From Linepithema humile (lineage: Eukaryota; Arthropoda; Insecta; Hymenoptera; Formicidae): a DNA stretch of 64,000 nucleotides. Position numbers and translations under genes: made by a program. This document shows positions 48,132-60,621 of this stretch, one piece after another. Below the pieces are notes generated by a model that saw only the letters and a program-made list of their open reading frames with translations, was not told the DNA's origin and made no database searches. The first letter of the stretch is position 1. Each line of letters opens with the position of its first letter. Location: contig NC_090128.1 in assembly GCF_040581485.1 (NCBI RefSeq), positions 43,554,931-43,618,930 on the forward strand, read 5' to 3'.

Positions 48132-50463
48132 CGTTAAGCGACCAGCCGACGGGAAAAGCGGAGGAATCGTAATTTTTCTTACATGCTACATGAATTTTCT
48201 CGAGAGTATTGCCATCGGCAATCGGCCGTGGACCGCGGCCATTGGCCGGGATCGTGAAAATAAAACACCGCCGAGGCGAAGGTGGGCGATCCGGGAGAAT
48301 CAGAGTTATCGACGTCGTACGACGCGGAAGGAAAATGAATGGAACGAAAGAAACAAGGGGTGGAGAAGCGAGAGCCTCGACGAGAGCTCTAGCGCGAGCG
48401 AGGAGAAAGAGAAGGAAGAGAGTGGCGGAAGGATTGGACAACAGTGGGGGGGAAGGACGGGTAGGAAGTAGAATCGAATGATTCTGGCTGGCTGATCAAT
48501 TTCATACGCTTGGACCTCCTACGGCGAGCTATCCATCACGTGGCATTTGACCCTTCGTTTCTTCGATTTTTCCTACCTCCAGCTGGTCGGCCGACGCGCC
48601 CCCTAATTCCTGCCCTGGCCCCTTTTCACCCTTCTCACGCTGTTTTACCCCGTCGGGAGATCACGATATCCCGGCGGCGGCGAGGGTGGGCGCAGATCGC
48701 TTCCGTCGTCGTCGACGCCGCGGCGACAAAACGCCTGCAAATTGCTAGCGAGTCACGAAACGCTGATCCCCCATGAAAATGAAACGAATCACCCTTTGTG
48801 CTGGTGACATTCTTTTTTTTCCTCGTTCCTCTGTCATCGATCCTTCTTCATTAGCGGCGCCGCGGATTACGGTGTAACTCGTGCCGGCGCTGCTCTCGCA
48901 TACATATTTATATCGAAAAAAGTTGCCGACGCTGCCGCCGTTGCCACCGCCGTTGCTGTCGTCGCTGTCGTGGTCGTGGTTAATTCTCTTTTGTTAGTTC
49001 GGACTGTTAAAGCGTTTTCGACTTTTTAATTTACCATTGTGAGCATTAAAAACAAAACCGTCGTTGACGAATTAAATTAAACAAAAAAACACCGGCGCTT
49101 GTGTGTCGAAAAAATAATTGAAACTTTAGTTGACGAGAAGTTCGCAGCAGACAATTAATTTCAACGAGTTTTATGTTGTACGTATACCGGTCATCGCAGA
49201 TAGGACGCGAATTAATCCCTTTACGAATGAGAAATGCTAATTAGAACTTACAAATGATTAGGATAATTAGACTTACCTGGAACTTCCTGGTGGTTTATTG
49301 CGCGTGTAATGGGATGTTTTATAGATCCGGCTTCGTCCTTAGTGGCTCGCTCTGAAATCGAAGAATCGAAGTTCAATAACGCGTTTTTACGAGGACAGAA
49401 AGCCGATGTGTGCTATAAAATATGGTATAATATTGTAAGATTATACAAACGCATACTGCGCTACCGCTATAACGCGCGATATGCTGCATCGTAGGCAGCC
49501 GATGCTCGATGATGCGTGCACTTCTGATGCGCAGAGGTCGGAAAACAACAGTGACTTTACGGAGAACAGTGGAAGGGCGGGAATAAATACATTCCCGTAG
49601 CAGCGCGGTACGTGGGTTAGAACATGGGCTACACGGATTTATCTCCGGGGACATATCCGCGAAGTTACGTCGCTCGTGGGAGCAATAGAATGCCAAGCGT
49701 ACGTGGACGTCGCATTCGGAAGGAACGTGTGTATCTTTAATTACGGTGTGTATCGTTCAGATTGAACACGTGCAAAAATATTGGTCAAGATGACGCGCTA
49801 CGATATGGTGATTAATTTTCATTTGGGGCACCGATGGCAGGATCGTTGAAAGTGGATTTTCCAGAAATTTTCTTGGAAATTTTGCTGTGTCGAAAATGAT
49901 CGATCATTAACTTTTTTTCCTTAATACCAACTTGAATTAATCAATCAATTTTAACTTCTTAACTTATTTTGCCAATTAAATACTTTAAGTAGATAAAATT
50001 CATACTTGATGTATTGTAAAAAATTATACTGTATTATATGTTATTACACGGCGGTAAATGTGAAAATTTAGTAAAAGTATTAAATTACTAAATACCATTC
50101 CATCATTTTCTTAATACAATTTGTTGCTTTTTGTTTCCACACGCGCTAAATTACAGCTAAGAAACTTCGAACGTTAAAATAATCATTTTTAATTTTGCTC
50201 CAAAATTAGTTTGATGTTGAAATTAACACTGTTAAAAGTTTATTAGAATAGTTTACGAGAATTGTTTAAATGAATTTCCACTGATAGGAAAACCCTCGGA
50301 GACTAGTGAGAGAGACGCGCCGCAAACAGTTCTTAGTACTGTTGATATATTATTCAGTTTTAAAGAGATCGTCTTGTTTGAACTACTCGCATGATATTCT
50401 ATTACGGAAGGTTTCTCCCACGGGATTTCATCCCACGAAACTAGAATCGCCATACCTTGTGTG

Positions 50464-50469
<6 letters not shown>
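48132..50469. other. CpG-rich then AT-rich noncoding stretch
   Basis: 48132-48900 is strongly CpG-rich with long overlapping frames on both strands (for example 48037-48471 plus and 47995-48441 minus), which is composition-driven. 48930-48985 is an imperfect GTC/GCC trinucleotide tract. 49900-50260 is AT-rich. No gene was recognised. Confidence 0.45.
48930..48985. repeat. Imperfect GTC/GCC trinucleotide tract
   Basis: Repeating GCC, GTT, GTC and GTG triplets. On the minus strand it would read as Asp/His/Ser then Gly/Asn repeats within a frame open from a TAA at about 49000 down to TAG near 48760, without an upstream ATG or a clear splice acceptor. Confidence 0.6.

Positions 50470-50496
<27 letters not shown>
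50470..50496. repeat. GT microsatellite
   Basis: Pure (GT)n of about 13 units. Confidence 0.9.
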
Positions 50497-50497
<1 letters not shown>

Positions 50498-53400
50498 AGT
50501 CTATATATGCGAATCGAGTTGTTACTGCTCGCGCTGCGCCACATAATTTCTATTTTCTATTCACACCGGGAGCTTGTATAACATTTACATAAATGAGCTT
50601 TCCGGAGTGCGTTTGTAAGCTGTTCTTATAAGACATCGGTACAACGATTCGCGCACCTCGTGCCATTTGATAGTTATAAGTGAGCCATTTAGTAAACAAA
50701 TTGGTGTGCCATTTATTTAAAAATTTACTGCGCAATTGGAACGTGTTATTCTCAATAAAAATATATTGCGTACGCTGTGTTTTTTAAAATTTGATTGAAA
50801 TGACAGATGGCTTGCTTTATTGTTTTCGAGCGTTACAGTCGACACAATTCGGAAAAAATTCATCAATATATTGTTTATCAGTCTATTATTTCACTCGAAT
50901 ATTTCACTATGAAAACTCTTCCCACTGAGCTTTTGTTGTGCATTCAACATTCACAGACATGCGTGTCCACATGCAGTTGTGATATATCATATTAAATTGT
51001 CACATTTTTTTCTTTTTAATTTCAATATAATTATACCGTATTAATAAAATGAAAGGCTTGTTATTATTTCGGATCTTTTAAGCGGAGAGATCACGGTTTA
51101 ACTACTTCTAATTTACATTTCACTTGTAAGTCTTGCCTCGTCCTTCTATTCTAACTAGCGTGACTAACGGAGTACAATTTCCAAGTGTGAATTGTCATTC
51201 TTGCAACAATTAGACAGCAAGATTATAATAGAAATGCTGTGTGATGAGCGACAAAGATAGGTACACAAATGCTAAGACTAACACATTGGTCGAAAAGGTC
51301 GTATTTAAAATTGATGCCCTTTTAAATGCGCTGTCTCTGAAGTATCTATTTTCGAAATAATAGAATTGGTGTGAATAAAATTATTGGTTGACCTAATTTG
51401 CAAATGAAATAAAATAAATTAAAATTAAATTACATTTGCAATAAAAATAATAAAAATTGAGTTGTAATTTTGACGATATTATGAACTAGATATCTTATCA
51501 CCCAGTGACAAGCAGAAATATACAGCATTCACTTTTGAAATATGTGTATTCATTGTTTTTCTAAACTAAAAAAGAGAAAAATAATGAGATAAAAAACGCA
51601 GGAGAAAGATAGCAGATAGTCATTCGGGAATTGTGTTGTCAGGAAAGTTTTCGCGTAGCGTAAAAAAGAAAAGAGCGAACATCTGAAAACGATTGCTTGC
51701 GAAAGACGAGGAAGTTCTTATTACGGTAGGGCGTAATCGCATTGCGTAATTGGAAAGTATATTCGAAGCAAGGAATTTGGTGTAACATTTTATGATAACT
51801 TAATCCGCATGCAAAGGGGAAGAAGCAATCGCATTAAAGCAATGTAATTATATAAATTCCAATTACGCAAATTGCCGCCGAGCAAACGATTGTTCTCGCG
51901 AAGGTGGAAATTGTCCATCATGCATAAAACAGCGACAAGATTGCCGGTCGCGTACAAAAACCGAGTTAAAAACCGAAACTTAGCCTCAACATCGCCGATC
52001 GCAAATCCATTAACAATTCGCGCGCCCGCGCGCATGCGTGAATACAGTAAATTCCGTTCTCTCGGAATCATCGAAATGATAGAACCGTGCGCTGGCTTGC
52101 GCCGAGACGTGAGAGATGTCGCAAGAGCTTCACGCGACATTGGTCGTAGATAGCAAGTAACCGATCGGAGTAAAGGACAGCCTAGGGAGAGAAGAAAAAA
52201 CGCGCGAGAGAGGAAAGAAACGGGATAGAGGTGGCGTGGTGAGATCTCTTGGTAATTTGTCTCACCCTCTCTTTCCTTCTCTCTCTCCTTTTCTCTTTAA
52301 GCGACCCTCTCTCTTTCTCTTTCTCTGTCTGCTCTAGCGGGGTGGTGACTATCGATCTAGCGAGTCCGTAGGGTGTGGTTGTGTTGCCCGTCGTCGCGAC
52401 GCCTCCGCCCCTCCGCCTTGTCCTCTTCCCTCTTTTGTCAGTCAGATCGAAATACATCCGGCACGTGGCCTCGCCACTTCGCTGCACGCGCTTTACTTTG
52501 CAAAGTCGGCTTGGCGCTCGGGCTGTTGCTTACTTACCGGTCTACCCTCGTTCGAACTACCGGCCTTGGGCGGTTCACGTGACTGAGACACGCGAAGTCA
52601 GCGGAATATTTTACAAAGTACAGACACGGGACAGTCGTGGATTCTGCCACGCAGATTGATCTCGTAAAAATAAAAGTTGTGATCAACTATCGAACGTTCC
52701 ATTCTCATCGAAACGATGCTTTTTGAAACATTCAGACAGTCCGGTGTTCTTCATATTGTTATTTGGCTGTAGAATGCGTAAGCAGTATCGTTGGAATCCT
52801 ACGAATTTTCTTATTTTCATGTAAACTTTTGATCAAACTTTTTCTTTTACAAATGTCTTTCTGTAATATGTAAATTGAATTTTTAAGATTATTTTTCTCT
52901 ATTTTATTATTCATTAAGTTAAACTGCGATTCAACATGAGACTTGTACATAGCTAGTTAACTAGGACACAAATTTGCGGCCAATTATTTGCGATGATGCG
53001 GAATTATATAGTATTAATTATTGCCACACTTTACACAAGAAAGTATATATATTTACCATAATTCGAATAATGCAAAACCTTGTTTAATTGGCGTAGAAAT
53101 TATCGCGTTGTAGATTCTGGAAAAGCGCGCAACAGTTTCGTAAATAAACAACTGTCGTAATGAATGGAGGAAAACAAGGAAGAACTAAACAAAAGTGGTG
53201 AGCTTTCGAAGACATGACCGAAATTGCGAGCTGCTTAAATTATTACGGGTGTGTTTACAATTGCGGAGCGTGTTGCAAAACGTGCCAGGATAGTGCTTAC
53301 TGAATCGCCCACCCTTAACCTTACTCTATCTCAAGAACCTAGCGACCTGTACCCTTTCGAAACACGCTCTCCGTTGCTGGTATTAAAGATCATGCGACAG

Positions 53401-53660
53401 AGCGTATCAATGCAAATATCCCGGGTGCATCTGCATGTGCAGCGGCGCTTTAACGGATTGGTGTACGCGTTTGCACACGCTGACGCACGTAGCCCTGAGC
53501 TGTATGTACAGGTGTCCAATGTAGATTACGGTATGACATGTTTGAGGGATTTTGAAATGAGAAGAGAGAGAAAACTACTGATAAATATATTTATAAATAC
53601 TGAACTGCCAAGTGCTAAACAATTCTGTAGAAAACGGAAGAAAGAAAAACTCAATTTACA
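50497..53660. other. Noncoding stretch, no gene recognised
   Basis: AT-rich to about 51600, CpG-containing at 51860-52660 with a CT-rich tract at 52260-52330, then AT-rich again. The 139-codon plus-strand frame at 53251-53670 is the best single frame here. It is not Lys/Arg-homopolymeric but matches nothing I know, and it runs straight into the MITE at 53661, so I do not call it. Confidence 0.45.
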
Positions 53661-54044
53661 TACAGGGTGATTCAAAATAACCTGATGTTCTTGCAATGCC
53701 ATATTCTTGAGCGAATTCTGAGACGATTTTTCCTTTTACAAAATTTTGTCCGAAGCTTAGTTTTCGAGTTATAATTGAAAATAGTTTGCTACTTACGAGT
53801 CCGATACAACGGACAGACAGGGACGGTGTAATGTGTCATGAGACGATAGTAACACTTGACAGTCTCATTATACGTTGCGCGTCCCTGCCTGCCCGTTGTA
53901 CCGAACTCGTAAGTTGCTATCTATTTTCAATTATAACTCGAAAACTAAGCTTCGGACAAAATTTTGTAAAAGGAAAAATCGTCTCAGAATTCGTTCAAGA
54001 ATATGGCATTGCAAGGACATCAGGTTATTTTGAATCACCCTGTA
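53661..54044. mobile_element. Fold-back MITE with ACAGGGTG-type ends
   Basis: TACAGGGTGATTCAAAATAA at 53661 pairs with its exact inverse ending at 54044. If TA is the target duplication (53661-53662, 54043-54044), the element is 380 bp. The arms pair over about 180 bp each, with a short unpaired centre near 53850. No coding capacity: the open frame 53786-54088 is a shadow of the repeat. TA target and fold-back shape suggest mobilisation by a Tc1/mariner-type transposase; that is inference. Confidence 0.85.
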
Positions 54045-56338
54045 TATCAAATAATTTCCGGTTGTTTAATTTGAAATTTAATCGATAACGGCAGGTTATA
54101 TCTTTTCGGAGTGCATTTCTGCTCAATTAATTCCATTCCTTTGTTCGCTGTTTAGATTCGTGTTCATGATTAGATTTGCGTCTGTAATCTGCGATTAATA
54201 GTACAATTTGTAAATTATGGCAACTCAAAGAGTTGTCAGTCAGAGGATAAATAGATTGCTACCAACACGAATTATATGAGAAAGTTTAGTTGCTGAGGAT
54301 GCCATATCAACCCCAGGAGAGATTGTAGTTAGTTGGAGGTTTGCCTCGTAATATGTTGTTTAACACGACAGTTGACAGGTTGCAACGGTGTAGGCTTGGA
54401 TACTCTTGGCATCAATTTACCGCATTTGTTAAACTTGTTTCATAAAACATGAAAGAAGTTTACGAAAAAGAAAATTAACTCGCTATTATGCAAGAGAGTA
54501 AAATTAATAAGATTATATTCTTCATTCATCGGTTTAATGTAGATATATATACTCGTTCTTTGATAGCAAAGCACAATTATAACATTCCTTACTTGATCAA
54601 TGTTAATAAAAACATGGATTTTTTTCAAATTTTTTCATACTTTGATGTTTTTTAGAAAAGTTAATTTATTTAAAAATTTATTTACATTTTTATACGAAAA
54701 CTGTAATTTTACAAAAATGACACAGCAATTTCTAGCAATGTAATTTGGAAAGAGAATCATGCTGTACTTATTTTACAATGATTGGTTGATAATAATCAAT
54801 ATTTAAAGACTTGCCCAGAAAGCTTGCTTTTTGAATTACGACCCTTACTTGGTAAAATGGGTTATATATTAGCATCTTATTGCGAATTATTATTATATTA
54901 GCGTAGACCGCTCCGATCGTTCGCTCTTATGCAATCTACTAGCGTTGTGATGAGGGCTTATCCTACCGCCCGTCAGGATCTCCACCCTTATTTCAAGCTA
55001 TCCATAAACCACGATCCGAAATTCCTCAGCACTGCGGCTTATACGCGCAGGCTGATATCGTGGCGTCCGCAAAATCGTAAACAGCCCTTAAACGCACCCT
55101 TAATCCTCATCCACTGGGGCTTATATATCCTCTTCCCCTCTCGCTGTATCCGCAGGGATTGCCTTTATAAATATCTCAATCTTCTACTTGCTCCGCGCCG
55201 AACAGGCCTATCGATCGAAATGGCACATCTGTAAATATACTTTTTATGAGAACGACAATTTCATTCACATATCTGTTTAGATAGAATAACAACACGACTA
55301 TTCATCAATTGGCAGCACAAGACACCGTGATTATTGTTCTTATTTATGTATAGAAAAAAAATTGTGTTGATTTAACGTACAAATTTGTGTGAAAGTTATA
55401 ATGAACAACGCGGAGGCATGATAACTAGCTAAACATTTCACAAGAATCAAAATAGCTCTGCAATTTTGCAATCCTTGCGCTTGGTCGATAAAATTTTCAA
55501 GATAATCGTATTTCTTGGATTACGCAGTTTTCAGATTCCGCGTGTTGAACTTCCGAACTTGTTGATCTTCTAGATTTCTCGGATCTTCAAGTTTTGAGCT
55601 TATTCCAAGTTCTCCGAATCACATGTTTTCATCTTTATAGATTATTCTGCACCGTTGAGAACCTAACTTTCTGAATTTTTGTAAATATCTCGCTTGTCGC
55701 TCGTCTGATAAAAAGATAGCGCCAGGTTCCCTTATACAATATGTGCATTGAAAAAATTACGGCCGCCATAGAATTACGGTCGGTCCACGCTCGCTGGCGA
55801 AGATTAGCAGAGACGCAACGTATAGGCAACGTCGAACAAGAGGCGATTCCTGACCGCCAGCGTAACGAGTACGACACGCACTATTAAGCGCACCGAGAGA
55901 CAAATCCCTTAAGCCAATTTACGTGGCTAACTCGACTCACGATCTTATCCTCTCGGTAATGGTGATGGGTAATGACGAAAAAACGCGGTAAGTACCGAAG
56001 GGCATCACCCTCCGCTCAGCGAGGTTTTTCCTTTCTTTTGTCATTGCGACCTACTGTGCCGTGGGTGCTATACCCACCGGCGTTTTCATTCCCCGAGTGA
56101 CGTAACCTATTAAGAAGGGGAGGAGGAAAAAAAGTTGGGCGAGCGAATATTCGGGCCCGTCGGCTGCGGGCTCGATCATCAATCTTCATGGCAGACCGGA
56201 AGGTTTTCTAACGCGTTTGCGCTGCGTAAAACGCTTTTCCTGGGAGCACGGCGTTCCGAAGCCTGTCACTAGCGTAGTATCATAATTATCGTTCGAACGG
56301 ATCGGTGTGAACATGGATGATTCACTGTAGATAATAAA
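54045..56338. other. Noncoding stretch, no gene recognised
   Basis: AT-rich to 54890. A distinctly GC-richer island follows at 54900-55230 and contains a 101-codon plus frame (54929-55234) with no recognised domain. 55630-56290 is CpG-containing. Confidence 0.45.
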
Positions 56339-59156
56339 GTTAGATGGTTAATGGCAAAAAAAGACGAAATATTCGCTGCAACATACAAAAAATTCGCTAA
56401 ATTTTTACCAATAATACATGCAAAAATTATATGATTAATAACGGAAATGTGTAGAACTATGCAATTTGACCCAAATTGTGTAATTTTATCTTTTATTGTG
56501 TAAATGTATTTTTATTTTACATGGAATTTACAAAAATAGAAAAATATTTCACAAATTATATGTGTAAACGTACAAATTTTTCTATGATTACGTAGCAACG
56601 AAAATTACGTGCGGAAAATTGGACTTATTGGTCCTAAAATTACGTGCTGTAATAGTTGTAATTTTACACTCATTTCCTTCTTTTCACAATAACAGCGTCA
56701 GATTGTAGGCAGGCAACGTTAAAAAAGAACAAGTTGTAGAGGAAGAAAAAAAGAGAGCCACGTTGCAATTTTAATGAAGAAGGAGTGAAATTAGCACTGC
56801 GTATCAGAATGACTGAGGATAAAGTTACTTTGAGACGCAAGACGTAATCTTTTAATTAAAGCGTTTCATTGTAAATGAGAACTGTACGCCGCAATGCAAC
56901 CGCGGAAGTAAGAGGAAGTGCGGCTTCTCCGAGCTCTCCTTTACTCTATTATTATGCAATACTAAATTACTTGCGATGTCTCGTCGAGTTTGAAATTCTG
57001 AAGCAGTCGGAATTATTACGTCATGACATGTAATCGAAAGAACATGAATGTTGTACGTGAACAACGATTAATATAGAGAGAGAAGTACTTTTAACGCATA
57101 CATTTGTCATTCCAAATTAATTTAATAAATATTAACCTCAACTATACTCTATATTTTTTCAACAAATCTTAAATTTCTTAAACTTTCGTCCTACTGTCAT
57201 TGAACAGCACTTTATATTTGACATATATATTATATTGCAGTGTTAAGTATCGCGAAAGACAAAGAGAGGCGCGGAAAGAGGGAGAGCCGCAAGTGGGGGC
57301 GGGGTTAATCTTGAAGGACCTAAGTAAACCGCTTCTAATGGATCCTGTCACTGGGCTTCAGGTTGCTCGCGTTTTGTGTACTTCACTCCGACGGACCGCA
57401 CAGTGACGTTAATAATGGGGGAATCGAGTGTGAAGGGATGACAGAGTGTGATAGCCAGGGAAACAACGGAAGCTTCCGCGAGATTCTTGCGAAGTCTTCG
57501 TAAAATTAATGAGATCGCCAGAATGTCTCGAAGATAAGGGACATTGTTGGTGACAATGTCTTCCCTCGATCTTCTTTATTGTGTTTTTCAACTTGCGCGT
57601 CACAATAAACATATGCCGCTAGTAGCATCGGAAAATTTGTTAGGAGCTTAATGATGTCGTTACGTCGTTAATTTATAAACCATGAAAATATCTTAATAGA
57701 GCCGCGCTGGATCGATTAATCTTTCGACTTACACTTTAAAATCGTTGGCGTGCGGAAACTCACAAGTGTTGCAGGAAAAGCGACAGGTACACCGCATGCA
57801 TCAGGAAGAGCGCGCATAGCAATCAGAGTTTGCCCAAAGTTGCAGAACCATAGAACATTGTGTCTGCGTATCCAAACTCGACGAGTTTTCGGAGCTTCAT
57901 GCTCTCGACGCGGTAGTGTCCTTCCTCAAGAATTTAAATTCTCATTCCAAATCCGTAGGAATTTTCGACTGACACATACTGATGCGTACAATTCGCGCAA
58001 TTGATTGTGAATTTAATAAAGCAAATCTATTGGTTTTTCTTATAGTAGCAACTATGCTATTTCTGAAATGACATAAATTTCATAAAATTCAAAAAATTGC
58101 GGAAGATAGCAATATAATAAAAAGGATTAAATATACATATTAGAAATAAAAATGTGTCTAATTTTAAATAATACATTTCTTTCAAAAATAATTTAGAATC
58201 TTGAAGCTATATTGATCGTAGCTGTAAAATTTGTCCTTCGATTCTTAAGGTTTTGATCCTCCTAAATCTTTTTAAAAGACAGATGTTTATGGCGTGAACA
58301 TTTCTTGTGTAAAGAGGTATCATCTTTTTCGGCCAACTTTGACGTTTTCGTGGATTTCAAACGACTGCCTGTATCCAGAATCCTCATCAACAAACTTTCT
58401 TGTCGTTGAATTACCGTCGATCCTAATAAGACCTCGTCCCCATTGACACGAGGTAAGCAAAGGCATCTGGGGCGTGGCTTGGAAGGAGCACTGCCTCGAG
58501 GTGCCTTACAGTAAAGGCATCGGCATCGTGCCTCTTCGACAATTCATCCTGCCGTCGCGACCCTTTGAAACGGCCGGGTTATTGACGCCCCTCCGCCACG
58601 ACGTGCGGTGGCATATATATCGCACACATATCTTGAACTTGGGATCGTCGAGATGACGGGTGCACATAAATTCGATTGCGGATAAAGAATTTTATCGTTC
58701 CCTAATCTCATTCAATGTGTATTAACCCTCGGCACCAACGGACACTATTCCTTCCCCGAAAGCCGCGTAGTCTTGAACCGACTTTTACATTTTGGCTGAA
58801 AAGTACTGTATTCTTTATCACGAAAATAACTGCTTTTCGAACAAATGTGTTTTTGCGACGGCGATTTTAATCACAGAAAATTCTGTGATTTGCAACAATT
58901 TTTAGATGTCATTTTTATTTTGCATTTTCATATAAATGTGCATCTTACAAATGATTCAAAATTTAGAAGTATGATTCGAAGAATATTAAGATGCAATACT
59001 TTTGCATTTTTCCACCGTAACTACCTGCCATATTCGACACATGAATGAATCATAAATAACTCTTAACGCAGCTACAATTCATCGTTTGCGCCGTGTTTCT
59101 CCCTCCCTTTCTCTCTCGAATTATGATTGGCCGTGGAGAGAGAATTTTCCTGTCGA
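56339..59156. other. Noncoding stretch, no gene recognised
   Basis: 56340-56690 is AT-rich and contains a direct repeat AAAATTACGTGC at 56601-56612 and 56637-56648. 57240-57620 and 58440-58660 are GC-richer islands with short open frames of unknown meaning. The remainder is AT-rich. Confidence 0.45.
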
Positions 59157-59172
59157 CATATATATATATATA
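59157..59172. repeat. AT microsatellite
   Basis: Short (AT)n run. Confidence 0.8.
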
Positions 59173-60558
59173 ACGAAACTGCATCGAGAAATACTTAATG
59201 GCATCGCGGCAGTAGAACGTAAATGCAACGATTTCGCGGCGTGCTGGGTTGGACAGGACGGTGAGGGTGGCGGGAAATGAATAAAGAGAAAGGAGGATAG
59301 GCGGCGAAGATATATCCTACAATCTCCGATCGAGCTATCAAATTGTCGCACTGCGGTAGTGATGTAGGCAGAGGTTTAGTCAGCCAGAGTCGCGCTGACT
59401 GACTAGGAACCGGGACGCGACTATTGTCAGCAGTGCGGAAAGAGCGAAAGAGGAACATTGAAAGGGGGTGGTTGACGGAGACGCGAGGGTGAATGGTGTG
59501 AGTGGCTACCAGAGAATCGTCGCTTACGATCGCAGCTTGTTTCCGTCGATCTTCCTCTCCCCTCTGCCTCTCCTCAACGACATTGCACGGCACTCTCTAA
59601 CAATTTTGCCCTTGTCTCTCTCTCTCTCGCTCCCGTTGCCATTCCGCGCTCCTCCTTCGCCTTCCCCCCGTCTCTTCCGACGTCCAGGTACTTCCTACAC
59701 AAGCCTGCCTCCTTCTTGTCCTCTATTTCTGTCGCTCTTTTCTGCAATCTCCACTCCATTCCTCTTCTCTCGAGCCTCCACTCGACTCCCAAATACTGCA
59801 ATTTCAGCCTTGTCGCCACTACGGCACTTCAACTACGAAATGATAAATTCCTAGCCCGTCTGCCCTGCCTCGTCCCGCCGTTCCCTCCCTCCTCCTCCCC
59901 CCTCCCCCCTCCCCCCCCCCAACCCCGTCGTACCTCGTCTCCGTGCCTTGCCTTCGTTCAACCGTCCTCGTTTCGCCGGCAACTACTCCGTGTTTCCAGC
60001 GCGGTTAAGCTCGTTCGCTCAATTGACTCGATTGACTAGATTGCTGCCTCTGTTGCTGCGTTTCTTCGTCTCTATTGCCATTGTAAAGAAACTATTGTGA
60101 TAAAGTGATCGAATTAGACTGTAAACTTTCAATTGTATCCCGCAGTAGGACGACTCGTAGTCTTTAATCGCCAAGTGTCTAAGTGTCGCAGTATTTTATA
60201 GTCACCCATTCGTGAGCGGAATTACGTGAACATTTCCGACAGACTTACGAATATCCGCTTTTATCCGGAGAAAAAAGTCTTAGTACGCCCACGAAAGATA
60301 TACGCAAACTGCCGAAACTCCGACCTCCTCCGATCGACTTGTTCGACGAGTTTAATCGACGGGATGCTCTGGTTCGATAGGCGAATCGAGGTTAAACGAG
60401 GCTCCGTCCTCGAACGAACAGTCGGAACTTCCGGGTAAACAGAGAACGGGTCAGAGAGGTTGCCATTCGGATCGATTAACGGATATAGCTGTATGTGCGC
60501 ACGCGACAGAAAGACAGAGCGAGAGAGAACAACTGGAGCAACATAAGACGGCAAAAGA
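59173..60558. other. CpG- and pyrimidine-rich noncoding stretch
   Basis: 59480-60060 is strongly pyrimidine-rich on the plus strand, with (CT)n at 59615-59628 and C-runs at 59896-59920. Ser/Pro/Leu-rich frames here are compositional. It might be a 5' UTR or promoter of a gene outside the window, but no start codon context or exon is convincing. Confidence 0.4.
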
Positions 60559-60560
60559 GA

Positions 60561-60619
<59 letters not shown>
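60559..60619. repeat. GA microsatellite
   Basis: (GA)n, nearly pure from 60570 to 60619. Confidence 0.92.

Positions 60620-60621
<2 letters not shown>

Noticed and set aside
47995..48471. Long overlapping frames on both strands (148 and 144 codons)
   Set aside because: Opposite-strand openness in CpG-rich DNA with few stops. No domain, start context or splice support.
53786..54088. 100-codon frame inside the fold-back MITE
   Set aside because: It crosses the MITE centre and right end. Nothing suggests a protein.
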